Assembly (NCBI GenBank): GCA_024680835.1 | Contig: JAILBP010000213.1 | Span: 1 to 9,999 of the forward strand | Direction of reading: 5' to 3' | From: RGIG6904 sp024680835 | Lineage (GTDB): Bacteria > Bacillota > Clostridia > Lachnospirales > Lachnospiraceae | DNA length: 9,999 nucleotides | In this document: positions 1 to 5,331 of the stretch, one piece after another | Layout: every line of letters begins with the position of its first letter | How positions within the stretch are numbered: the first letter of the stretch is position 1 | Position numbers and translations under genes: made by a program | Notes under the pieces: generated by a model | The model's database searches: none | Told to the model about the DNA's origin: nothing | What the model saw: only the letters and a program-made list of their open reading frames with translations

Positions 1-351
1 TCTCGAATCCTGCTCATTCTGTGAGGAATGCATGCCCGGATCATCAGCAACACAGATTACCATACCGGCATTTACGCCCGTGTAGGATGCAGTATACAAG
101 GGATCCGCTGCCACGTTAAGTCCCACGTGTTTCATGCCGCAAAATGATCTTTTCCCCGCAAGGCTGGCACCGAAAGCCACCTCCATGGCCACCTTCTCAT
201 TTGGCGCCCACTCGCTGTAGATCTCGTCATATTTAGCTGCCTCCTCAGTGATCTCCGTACTGGGAGTGCCGGGATAAGACGACACCACGGAACATCCTGC
301 CTCGAACAAACCTCTGGCAAAGGCTTTATTGCCTAACATCAACTCTTTCAT
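1..351 (-). CDS. iorA: Indolepyruvate:ferredoxin oxidoreductase alpha subunit, N-terminal part (cut by window edge)
   Basis: Only the first 117 codons are inside the window; the gene runs off the left edge. The family is a cytoplasmic, thiamine-diphosphate and iron-sulfur enzyme that oxidatively decarboxylates aryl-pyruvates from aromatic amino acids to aryl-acetyl-CoA, reducing ferredoxin; it works with a beta subunit (IorB), whose gene often follows. The visible N-terminus carries the family-typical SYPGTPSTEI (residues 25-34), a YDEIYSEWAPNEKVAMEVA stretch, a KHVGLNVAADPL block, and DDPGMHSSQNEQDSR at residues 103-117, all part of the pyrimidine-binding domain. The start at 351 is supported by AAGGAGA (359-365) seven bases upstream. 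It is transcribed divergently from the SRP RNA gene, from a promoter at 487-515. I recognise the sequence pattern with high confidence; the full length (about 580-600 residues in the family) cannot be checked here. Confidence 0.93.
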   Translation of the reverse strand, partial: MKELMLGNKAFARGLFEAGCSVVSSYPGTPSTEITEEAAKYDEIYSEWAPNEKVAMEVAFGASLAGKRSFCGMKHVGLNVAADPLYTASYTGVNAGMVICVADDPGMHSSQNEQDSR

Positions 352-372
352 GTTACATTCTCCTTACATATT

Positions 373-410
373 GTCCTAAAGGATACCGCTTGCGGTGGAT
401 TCCTTAGGAC
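373..410 (-). promoter_or_regulatory. Long hairpin just upstream of the iorA ribosome site
   Basis: GTCCTAA...TTAGGAC closes an imperfect hairpin (outer 7 pairs, GGA/TCC, then ACCG/CGGT around a small loop). It ends about eight bases before the iorA ribosome site at 359-365. The left arm (minus strand) contains TAAGGA, a copy of the Shine-Dalgarno core, and the right arm contains TCCTT, which is also complementary to the real Shine-Dalgarno. The hairpin could therefore keep the ribosome site open, and opening it could allow sequestration. There is no T-run, so it is not a terminator. The regulatory role is inferred from pairing only. Confidence 0.4.
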
Positions 411-427
411 GGTCTACAGAATTAAGC

Positions 428-452
428 AAAAATATCCGGTACCGTACCGATA
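428..452 (-). terminator. Candidate attenuator hairpin in the iorA leader
   Basis: Read on the minus strand, TATCGGTA (445-452) can pair with TACC-G-GATA (433-441, one bulged base) across a three-base loop, and the stem is followed at once by five T residues (428-432). This is the form of a short intrinsic terminator placed about 30-50 nt after the predicted start of the iorA transcript, well before the gene. An alternative is a protein-binding palindrome. The stem is only eight pairs and half AT, so its efficiency is uncertain. Confidence 0.33.
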
Positions 453-486
453 GGATCAGCCGACACCATAAAAAAACACGCTTGCA

Positions 487-515
487 AGTATATCACATGC
501 TGTCAACTATTGCAA
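487..515 (-). promoter_or_regulatory. Probable promoter of iorA (extended -10)
   Basis: On the minus strand, TTGCAA (510-515) and TATACT (487-492) are separated by 17 bases, and TGA directly precedes the -10 hexamer, giving an extended TGn -10 element. Transcription should start near 480, leaving a leader of roughly 130 nt before the iorA start codon. This is the best minus-strand promoter between the palindromic element and iorA. Confidence 0.62.
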
Positions 516-535
516 ACAAAACGTTATGGTAATAT

Positions 536-841
536 GTAACAGAAATGTTACTATTCACAGCCTATTTATGATGTAGTCCGGCACGATTACATACATATAC
601 ACTGCTGTTCGTGTGTGCTTCCCTTCGTCGCGGGGTTCACGCGCATGCATATTTGCGAACTGCGTGTGACTTCGCTTCGCTCACTCACACTCGTTCACAA
701 CCGTATGCATACGCTTACTTTTATCAAAACCTGACAGCTATGACCCCTTGCTCGGTCAGCACAATCTCACATCAGTGTATATGTATGTGATCGTGCCTCA
801 CCTACCTAATTGGCTGTGAATAGTAACTGAATAGTAACAGA
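536..841. mobile_element. MITE-like nested palindromic element between iorA and ffs
   Basis: Long imperfect inverted repeats bound this element: 547-604 and 773-827 share a perfect 16-base end (GTTACTATTCACAGCC and its complement) and, after a diverged 14-17 base stretch, a further 25 bases with one mismatch. Nested inside, 641-660 and 693-714 form a second inverted repeat around GCATGCATA-like sequence, and the core 664-690 is a small hairpin (GTGTGA/TCACAC). An 8-base direct repeat, GTAACAGA, lies outside both ends (536-543 and 834-841) and may be a target-site duplication, although similar GTAAC motifs are part of the element itself. There is no transposase and no credible ORF. This structure fits a non-autonomous miniature inverted-repeat element or a long cruciform-forming repeat. 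It sits between two divergent promoters without breaking either. Confidence 0.7.
817..838. repeat. Tandem 11-base duplication at the right end of the palindromic element
   Basis: TGAATAGTAAC occurs twice head to tail (817-827 and 828-838). The first copy is the outer end of the terminal inverted repeat, so the second may mark an end variation of the element or a slippage event. It makes the exact right boundary (827, 833 or 838) ambiguous. Confidence 0.7.
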
Positions 842-857
842 TTACTATTATTTCATC

Positions 858-887
858 TTGACAAAACTCCGTCTCACAGGATATAAT
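858..887 (+). promoter_or_regulatory. Strong promoter of the SRP RNA gene
   Basis: Perfect consensus TTGACA (858-863) and TATAAT (882-887) are separated by 18 bases. The predicted start lies at about 893-894, matching the first bases of the terminal helix of the SRP RNA. A consensus promoter fits a highly expressed stable RNA. It begins only about 17-30 bases from the right end of the palindromic element. Confidence 0.88.
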
Positions 888-892
888 GTGAA

Positions 893-1168
893 CTCCGGGC
901 AGCTGGGGTGTCAGCGGTACCCTGTACCGGCAATCCGCTATAGCCGGAGTGATGTTCTGCCCCGGGTCTTTTGTTGTAGTACGCCGCATTTAAGTGGTGT
1001 TGATGTTTCGGGTCTCGCGCAATGGATGCCTGTGAATCGTGTCAGGTCAGGAATGAAGCAGCACTAAGCAGGATTTTCCATGTGCCGTGAGGGTGCCTGG
1101 GCTGAGCTAACTGGATGTCGAAACGGCTGTGGCAGGGATTCAAAGCAGAACGCCCGGGTTTTCGGATC
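893..1168 (+). ncRNA. ffs: Signal recognition particle RNA, large bacterial type (scRNA/6S-like with Alu domain)
   Basis: This is the RNA core of the signal recognition particle, which with Ffh protein targets nascent membrane and secreted proteins to FtsY and the translocon. Diagnostic conserved blocks are present in order: an Alu-domain region with GGTACCCTGTACC and CAATCCGCT (about 919-943), AAGTGGTGTTGATGTTT (991-1007), GCGCAATGG (1017-1025), the Ffh-binding helix 8 TCAGGTCAGGAATGAAGCAG (1042-1061) with its GGAA tetraloop at 1050-1053, and GTGCCTGGGCTGAGCTAACT (1094-1113). The 5' CCGGGC (895-900) pairs with 3' GCCCGG (1152-1157), closing the molecule, so the length is about 270 nt, as in Bacillus and Clostridia. 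The tetraloop is closed by an A-U pair where many species have C-G, a compensated change. The ends are estimated from the promoter and T-tract. Confidence 0.96.
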
Positions 1169-1174
1169 TTTTTT
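1151..1174 (+). terminator. Terminator region of the SRP RNA gene
   Basis: The closing helix strand GCCCGG and a small CCG/CGG pairing are followed by six T residues (1169-1174). The long terminal helix of the SRP RNA or the short local hairpin could act with the T-tract to end transcription. The T-tract is clear; which hairpin is used is not. Confidence 0.55.
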
Positions 1175-1234
1175 AACTTGCCTGGTATATTGCGCTATTA
1201 TGTATATAAATTCACTTTTTAGTATCTGAATTCT

Positions 1235-2077
1235 TTATTCCAGATTCAACTTATTCTTTACCAGATGCATATTCCACAGATAAGCTCCCACTATGGCAAC
1301 AACTTCAATTATCAGGAAAAGCACCAGCATAATGTCGTATTGTGCAGTTACATCCTCGACTGTGTCCATTCTGAAATTTATTCCAAAAAATATATTTAAC
1401 ACAGCAGAAACAGCAGACACTATATTCATGGCAAATCTCTGCACAAACGAGATACCTACCAGAGCACATATTGCCAGAACAAAACGGTTCTTTTTGCCCA
1501 GCTGGCCTATGGCAACGGCAAGGAAGCAAAACAGCATATCCATAATGGGATACAGCAGCATACAGAGCGCGAACAGGGCAATCTCCGGCTTACCTACATC
1601 AAACACAAAACCAAACACCTCGCGCAGCCCATTCAAAAAATCATAATAATCTGTAAAATCATCATTGAAAAGCCCGTAGACACCGATGCTGCCAAAAAAG
1701 ATCGCCACACCGTATGAGATCGCCAGCAGATACTGCCATATCAATGCTACTATCAGCTTGCTGTGTACCAGATCCTGTGTCTCCACCGGCAGGGTGTGCA
1801 TCAGATATCCCTGATCCGTGAAGAGATTTTTGTAGTATCTATAGAAAAAGAAATATTTTCCGATAAAGAGAGCGCCTGCCACTGCTGCAATTCCGATGAT
1901 CGTCAGTGTAAGGATCAGGATTGGCAGAACATATACCCCCACATCCGAGTCGGCAAGCTTCGGAAACGTAGGCAATATAAACATTATCAGAACAGATACC
2001 AGTATAACGCTGGCGCAGCAGGCAAGCCCTATAAACCAGGTTTCTACCCACTCATGTTTCAAACACTTTCCTAACAT
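1235..2077 (-). CDS. ABC-2 type transporter permease-like membrane protein
   Basis: A 280-residue integral membrane protein with six likely membrane segments (about 14-36, 48-75, 107-134, 165-192, 197-230, 248-269). The cytoplasmic stretch YLMHTLPVETQDLVHSKL (91-108) matches the conserved 'LP...skl' loop seen in ABC-2 permeases. It most likely forms the membrane channel for the ATPase encoded just upstream: its ATG overlaps the ATPase stop region by seven bases (2071-2077), and GGGAGGT (2084-2090) within the ATPase gene serves as its ribosome site, so the two are translationally coupled. The substrate is unknown; related pairs in Firmicutes include YtrB-like and bacteriocin or antibiotic-stress exporters. 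Its 3' end faces the 3' end of ffs, with only about 60 bases between. I see no strong terminator for it there. Confidence 0.82.
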   Translation of the reverse strand: MLGKCLKHEWVETWFIGLACCASVILVSVLIMFILPTFPKLADSDVGVYVLPILILTLTIIGIAAVAGALFIGKYFFFYRYYKNLFTDQGYLMHTLPVETQDLVHSKLIVALIWQYLLAISYGVAIFFGSIGVYGLFNDDFTDYYDFLNGLREVFGFVFDVGKPEIALFALCMLLYPIMDMLFCFLAVAIGQLGKKNRFVLAICALVGISFVQRFAMNIVSAVSAVLNIFFGINFRMDTVEDVTAQYDIMLVLFLIIEVVAIVGAYLWNMHLVKNKLNLE

Positions 2078-3081
2078 GCGAACACCTCCCTGAAATATGC
2101 ATCAATGCTCATGTTCAGATCCTTGTGGATCCTCTCTGCCGAACACTGTCCGAAAATATGTCCGTAACGGATAAACACTGCATCGTCCAGAATGTTCTCT
2201 ATATCCGATATCAGATGTGTGGATATCAGGATGGAAGCATGCGGATTGTAGTTGTTGAGCATGGTGCGGATGATGTAATCCCTGGCTGCCGGATCCACTC
2301 CGGCTATGGGCTCATCCAGAATATAGAGACCTGCATCCCTGCTCATGACTAAGATAAGCTGTACCTTTTCCCTGGTACCCTTTGACAGGGTTTTCAGCCT
2401 TTCTGTCGGATTTATGCCAAGGGCTGCTAACATCTGCATAGCCCTGTTCTCATCAAAATCCTGATACATATCCGCAAAAAAATCCACCAGCTTTGCCACC
2501 GTATTCTGTGCATCTACATATGTACGCTCCGGAAGATATGATATTATACTCTTGCTGGCCGGTCCCGGTTTCTTGCCATAGACCAGTATCTCGCCGCTTG
2601 TAGGCTGCAAAAGTCCGTTGGCAAGCTTGATAAGAGTGGTCTTGCCACTGCCGTTAGGACCCAAAAGACCCACGATGTGTCCCGGCTCAATATAAAGATT
2701 TATGTCCTCAAGCGCAGCCGGTCTGTTCGGCATATATCTCTTGGTAAGATTTCTGCACTCCAAAAGAGCCACCTCACCCTGCCTCTGCATCGGCTCGTTA
2801 AATACGGGCAGCCTTGGTCCCCGATTGAGATCCGCACTCATGAAGGGACGATCCTGGGGATTCTGTCCGGGCACAGGATTTCCGTATCCGGCTGGATTTC
2901 CCTGTCCCATTGCAGGGTTTCCGTAACCGGCCATATTTCCCGGTTCACTTACCGGATTTCCATAACCGGCTGCATTTCCCGGTTCACTTACCGGATTTCC
3001 ATAACCGGCTGTATTTCCCGGTTCATTTGCCGGGTTTCCGTATCCGTCCGTATTAAACGAATTCTGTCCAAATTGATCCAT
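2071..3081 (-). CDS. ABC transporter ATP-binding protein with repetitive Gly/Asn/Pro N-terminal extension
   Basis: The ATPase domain starts near residue 105 and is complete: Walker A GPNGSGKTT (141-149), a YLPE stretch at the Q-loop position (182-185), signature LSKGTREK (232-239), Walker B LYILDEP (252-258), D-loop GVD (261-263) and H-loop H289. The SKGxxEK signature in place of LSGGQ is typical of the YtrB/CcmA-like subgroup that pairs with ABC-2 permeases, and a permease follows directly. The first 100 or so residues are unusual: five 13-residue units of GYGNP-x-x-x-PGN-x-A type (residues 13-76), then a linker rich in Pro and Arg. The family is usually about 230-300 residues and lacks this. 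ATG at 3081 has AGGAGAGG (3090-3097) eight bases upstream, so the repeat region is very likely translated. It lies 39 bases after tadA. Confidence 0.92.
   Translation of the reverse strand: MDQFGQNSFNTDGYGNPANEPGNTAGYGNPVSEPGNAAGYGNPVSEPGNMAGYGNPAMGQGNPAGYGNPVPGQNPQDRPFMSADLNRGPRLPVFNEPMQRQGEVALLECRNLTKRYMPNRPAALEDINLYIEPGHIVGLLGPNGSGKTTLIKLANGLLQPTSGEILVYGKKPGPASKSIISYLPERTYVDAQNTVAKLVDFFADMYQDFDENRAMQMLAALGINPTERLKTLSKGTREKVQLILVMSRDAGLYILDEPIAGVDPAARDYIIRTMLNNYNPHASILISTHLISDIENILDDAVFIRYGHIFGQCSAERIHKDLNMSIDAYFREVFAC
2854..3045 (-). repeat. 39-bp tandem repeats encoding the 13-residue units of the ABC ATPase N-terminus
   Basis: Five in-frame units of 39 bases (the last 36) lie at the start of the ABC ATPase gene. 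Units 2941-2979 and 2980-3018 differ at a single base, so at least one duplication is recent. The outer units have drifted, which keeps the reading frame but changes the residues in the middle of each unit. Copy number may vary between strains. Confidence 0.9.
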
Positions 3082-3120
3082 AACCCTGTCCTCTCCTGAT
3101 CAAAATCTGCATAATAACCG

Positions 3121-3603
3121 CTACTGTTCACAGCCAATCTTATGATTTCTTTTTCTGAGCTCACGAAAAAAAGACGACATCAGCTCGCTGCACTCGTCCC
3201 CTAAGATCCCGGTCTCGATCTCAACCTGATGATTGAATCCCGCTATATCCAGGAGATTTATCACGGAGCCGGCGCATCCCGCCTTTTTGTTCATAGCGCC
3301 AATATACACCTTATCTATCCGGCATTGCACCAAAGCGCCCGCACACATCTGGCAGGGCTCAAGGGTGACATACATCTCGCACCCCTCCAGCCTCCAGTCG
3401 CCGGTAACCTTGCAGGCCCGCTTGATGGCGGTGATCTCCGCGTGAGCGATGGAGCTCTTGTCTGTATTACGCCTGTTATAGCCTCTGGCTATAATACGGC
3501 CATCTTTTACTATGACCGCTCCTATGGGTGTCTCGTCCAACGCATAGGCCTTTCGGGCGAGCTTTAGGGCTTCGCGCATGTATTTTTCTTTTGTCGGAGT
3601 CAT
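3121..3603 (-). CDS. tadA: tRNA-specific adenosine-34 deaminase
   Basis: TadA is a cytoplasmic zinc enzyme that deaminates A34 to inosine in tRNA-Arg(ACG), allowing wobble decoding. The 160-residue protein has the deaminase signature complete: H54-A-E56 (zinc ligand and proton shuttle) and P83-C84-x-x-C87 (two zinc ligands), plus the N-terminal YMREALKLARKA helix and the GAVIVKDGRII strand. The length is normal for the family. The start at 3603 is preferred over Met9 because a purine-rich GAGGGGG lies just upstream while nothing useful precedes Met9. That ribosome site is part of a GC-rich palindromic repeat (3608-3653). In Bacillus subtilis tadA lies next to the SRP RNA gene; here the two are close but separated by the ABC pair. 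Confidence 0.95.
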   Translation of the reverse strand: MTPTKEKYMREALKLARKAYALDETPIGAVIVKDGRIIARGYNRRNTDKSSIAHAEITAIKRACKVTGDWRLEGCEMYVTLEPCQMCAGALVQCRIDKVYIGAMNKKAGCAGSVINLLDIAGFNHQVEIETGILGDECSELMSSFFRELRKRNHKIGCEQ

Positions 3604-3607
3604 ATTA

Positions 3608-3653
3608 CCCCCTCAGTCAGCCTCCGGCTGACAGCTCCCCCGGAGGGGGAGCC
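3608..3653. repeat. REP-like double-hairpin GC-rich repeat upstream of tadA
   Basis: Two adjacent perfect hairpins fill this stretch: GTCAGCC/GGCTGAC (3616-3622 with 3626-3632, 3-base loop) and GCTCCCCC/GGGGGAGC (3634-3641 with 3645-3652, 3-base loop). The flank CCCCCTC (3608-3614) is also complementary to the second hairpin's GAGGGGG. I associate this arrangement with dispersed intergenic repeats in gut Firmicutes, but cannot confirm copy number from one window. On the minus strand the repeat ends in GAGGGGG, four bases before the tadA ATG, so it appears to provide the ribosome site. It has no T-run on either side, so it is not a standard terminator. Confidence 0.8.
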
Positions 3654-3661
3654 TTTAAATG

Positions 3662-5272
3662 TCAGCACACGTAATTCGTTACTGCTATGGCGTTTCGGCT
3701 CGTCTTCTTTACCTCGTAAAGTGCGTTATCCGCACATTTCAGGAATTCCCACACCGTGATGTCAGGTCTCGGTGAATCCACGCAGACACCCTGTGATATG
3801 GTCACATGATCCGATGCCGGTGAATACTCATGAGGCATGTTATGTGACTCGACAACAGCTTTCAGATGTTCGCTGATAGCGCCCACAGCAGGTCTTTCCA
3901 GACCTTCATACATCACGATGAACTCATCGCCTCCGTACCGGTATACCGACACGCCCTCAGTCTTCTCGAGGGAGGCCAAAACTCCTGCCACGGTTATGAT
4001 ACAGAGATCTCCCATCTGATGCCCGTAATTGTCATTGAACTGCTTGAAATAATCGATATCCAGTATTTCTATGCCAAAGCACTTGCCTGTCATCAGTGAT
4101 CTGGTGTAGGCTATCGGCGCGTACTCATTGAATTTCGCCCTGTTGTGGATCCCGGTCAGACCGTCTGTCTCGGCCCTTCGCTTCATCTCACGTTTCTCAT
4201 TCTCAAGGCGTTCCTTTTCCTGACGTTCTTTTTCACGCAGCCTCCGCTCCCTCTCCAGCTCTGTGCGGGTGGTCATCATCGCCACCATCATGCTGCGGTT
4301 GGCATCCTCCATCGCCAGAGTCTGCCTGTAAAAATGCTCCATCTGCGATCTGTACTCGTGTTCCTCGCCCCTCGACTTGTGGTACTTGATGCGAAGCGTA
4401 GTCACCTTCCTGATGAGCCTCGGGATCTTGGCCTTCTCGGTCAACTCACCCAGCAGATCCACCACAGACAGGAATTTATCTTCCATGCCATTCTTTAACA
4501 GAAGCTTTGCGTAGTCATACAGATCGTCAAAATAATCCAACAGCGGAAGATCCGCCGACAGCTTCTCCTGAAATTCCTCTATACACTCGTCCCTTTTGGC
4601 AACATCCCCCGCCAGCTGGTAGAGCCTTGCTCTGAAGGAGAGAAAACCGATGGTAATTCCCTCATTGGGATAGCCCTTCAGGTACTCCTCTATCAGTCCG
4701 TCGTATCTGAAAGCCGACTCTGTGTCACCGCGGTACAGGGCGCAATTGCCGAGCCCAAGGTAATCCGTCACATAAAATATAATGTTATCGCCGCCCACGG
4801 GATTCAATGTCATGAAGTCTATAGACTCCTTAAAATAACTCTCAGCCAGACCGAAATCACTGTAAGAAAGATAGAGATTTCCAATGTTGATCAGGATCAT
4901 GTTCTCCAGTTCTTTCTCACCGGCCTTCCGACTGACATCCAGGGCTCTGATGTAATATTCCATGGCCGTCAGTGCGTTGCCGCTGGTCATGGCTGTGATA
5001 GCCATAAGGTTATTGGCCTTCGCCATCAAAAACATATCCCCCACATCCTCGAGATAACTTATGGCGGAAGTTGCAAAGCGCACCGTGCGCTCTATGTTAT
5101 TCTTGGTATAATACGCTTCCGCAGCAAAATAGAGGGCAATGCTCCTGATGTCAGGATCCGCATTGTCCGCAGTTATGGTCATGAGCTCTTCACAGGCACT
5201 GATGGTCCGATCCGGGTCTTTCCAACTGTTTTCAGTTACTATAGTCAAAAGTTCTTCAACTGTCATAACCAT
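3662..5272 (-). CDS. Diguanylate cyclase (GGDEF) with TPR-like N-terminal region
   Basis: A 536-residue soluble protein with no signal peptide or membrane segment. Residues about 40-320 are helical and tetratricopeptide-like (for example NMILINIGNLYLSYSDFGLA, 124-143). A highly charged coiled coil follows (about 335-368), then a GGDEF domain beginning at DGLTGIHNR (370-378). The metal and substrate residues are intact: LDIDYFKQFND (404-414), NYGHQMGD (415-422) and GGDEF (447-451). It should therefore make cyclic di-GMP from two GTP, with dimerisation through the coiled coil and a ligand or protein partner sensed by the helical repeats; the last point is inference. The RxxD inhibitory site expected five residues before GGDEF is absent (positions 438-441 read TEGV). 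No clear Shine-Dalgarno precedes either Met1 (5272) or Met3 (5266), so the start is uncertain by two codons. Confidence 0.9.
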   Translation of the reverse strand: MVMTVEELLTIVTENSWKDPDRTISACEELMTITADNADPDIRSIALYFAAEAYYTKNNIERTVRFATSAISYLEDVGDMFLMAKANNLMAITAMTSGNALTAMEYYIRALDVSRKAGEKELENMILINIGNLYLSYSDFGLAESYFKESIDFMTLNPVGGDNIIFYVTDYLGLGNCALYRGDTESAFRYDGLIEEYLKGYPNEGITIGFLSFRARLYQLAGDVAKRDECIEEFQEKLSADLPLLDYFDDLYDYAKLLLKNGMEDKFLSVVDLLGELTEKAKIPRLIRKVTTLRIKYHKSRGEEHEYRSQMEHFYRQTLAMEDANRSMMVAMMTTRTELERERRLREKERQEKERLENEKREMKRRAETDGLTGIHNRAKFNEYAPIAYTRSLMTGKCFGIEILDIDYFKQFNDNYGHQMGDLCIITVAGVLASLEKTEGVSVYRYGGDEFIVMYEGLERPAVGAISEHLKAVVESHNMPHEYSPASDHVTISQGVCVDSPRPDITVWEFLKCADNALYEVKKTSRNAIAVTNYVC

Positions 5273-5331
5273 AAATCCATGTAAGCAAAATAAATCATTG
5301 TTACTGTTCGAAGTTACCTTCCCGGATTCTG

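Larger units (their letters stand above)
352..892. other. Divergent intergenic region between iorA and ffs
   Basis: This 541-base region has no credible protein gene. It holds, in order, the iorA ribosome site (359-365), a hairpin (373-410), a candidate attenuator (428-452), the iorA promoter (487-515), the MITE-like palindrome (536-841) and the ffs promoter (858-887). Confidence 0.8.

Noticed and set aside
858..1067. Plus-strand 69-codon open frame
   Set aside because: It lies over the ffs promoter and SRP RNA gene; the RNA identity is clear and the frame has no ribosome site.
1195..1234. AATTCA/TGAATT hairpin as a terminator of the permease gene
   Set aside because: The stem is short and AT-rich with a long loop, and there is no T-run after it on the minus strand.
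1293..1646. Plus-strand 117-codon open frame
   Set aside because: It is the complement of the permease gene, with no ribosome site and no protein-like pattern.
2677..3099. Plus-strand 140-codon frame with repeating Ser/Arg/Ile units
   Set aside because: The apparent repeat is the reverse strand of the 39-bp tandem array in the ABC ATPase gene.
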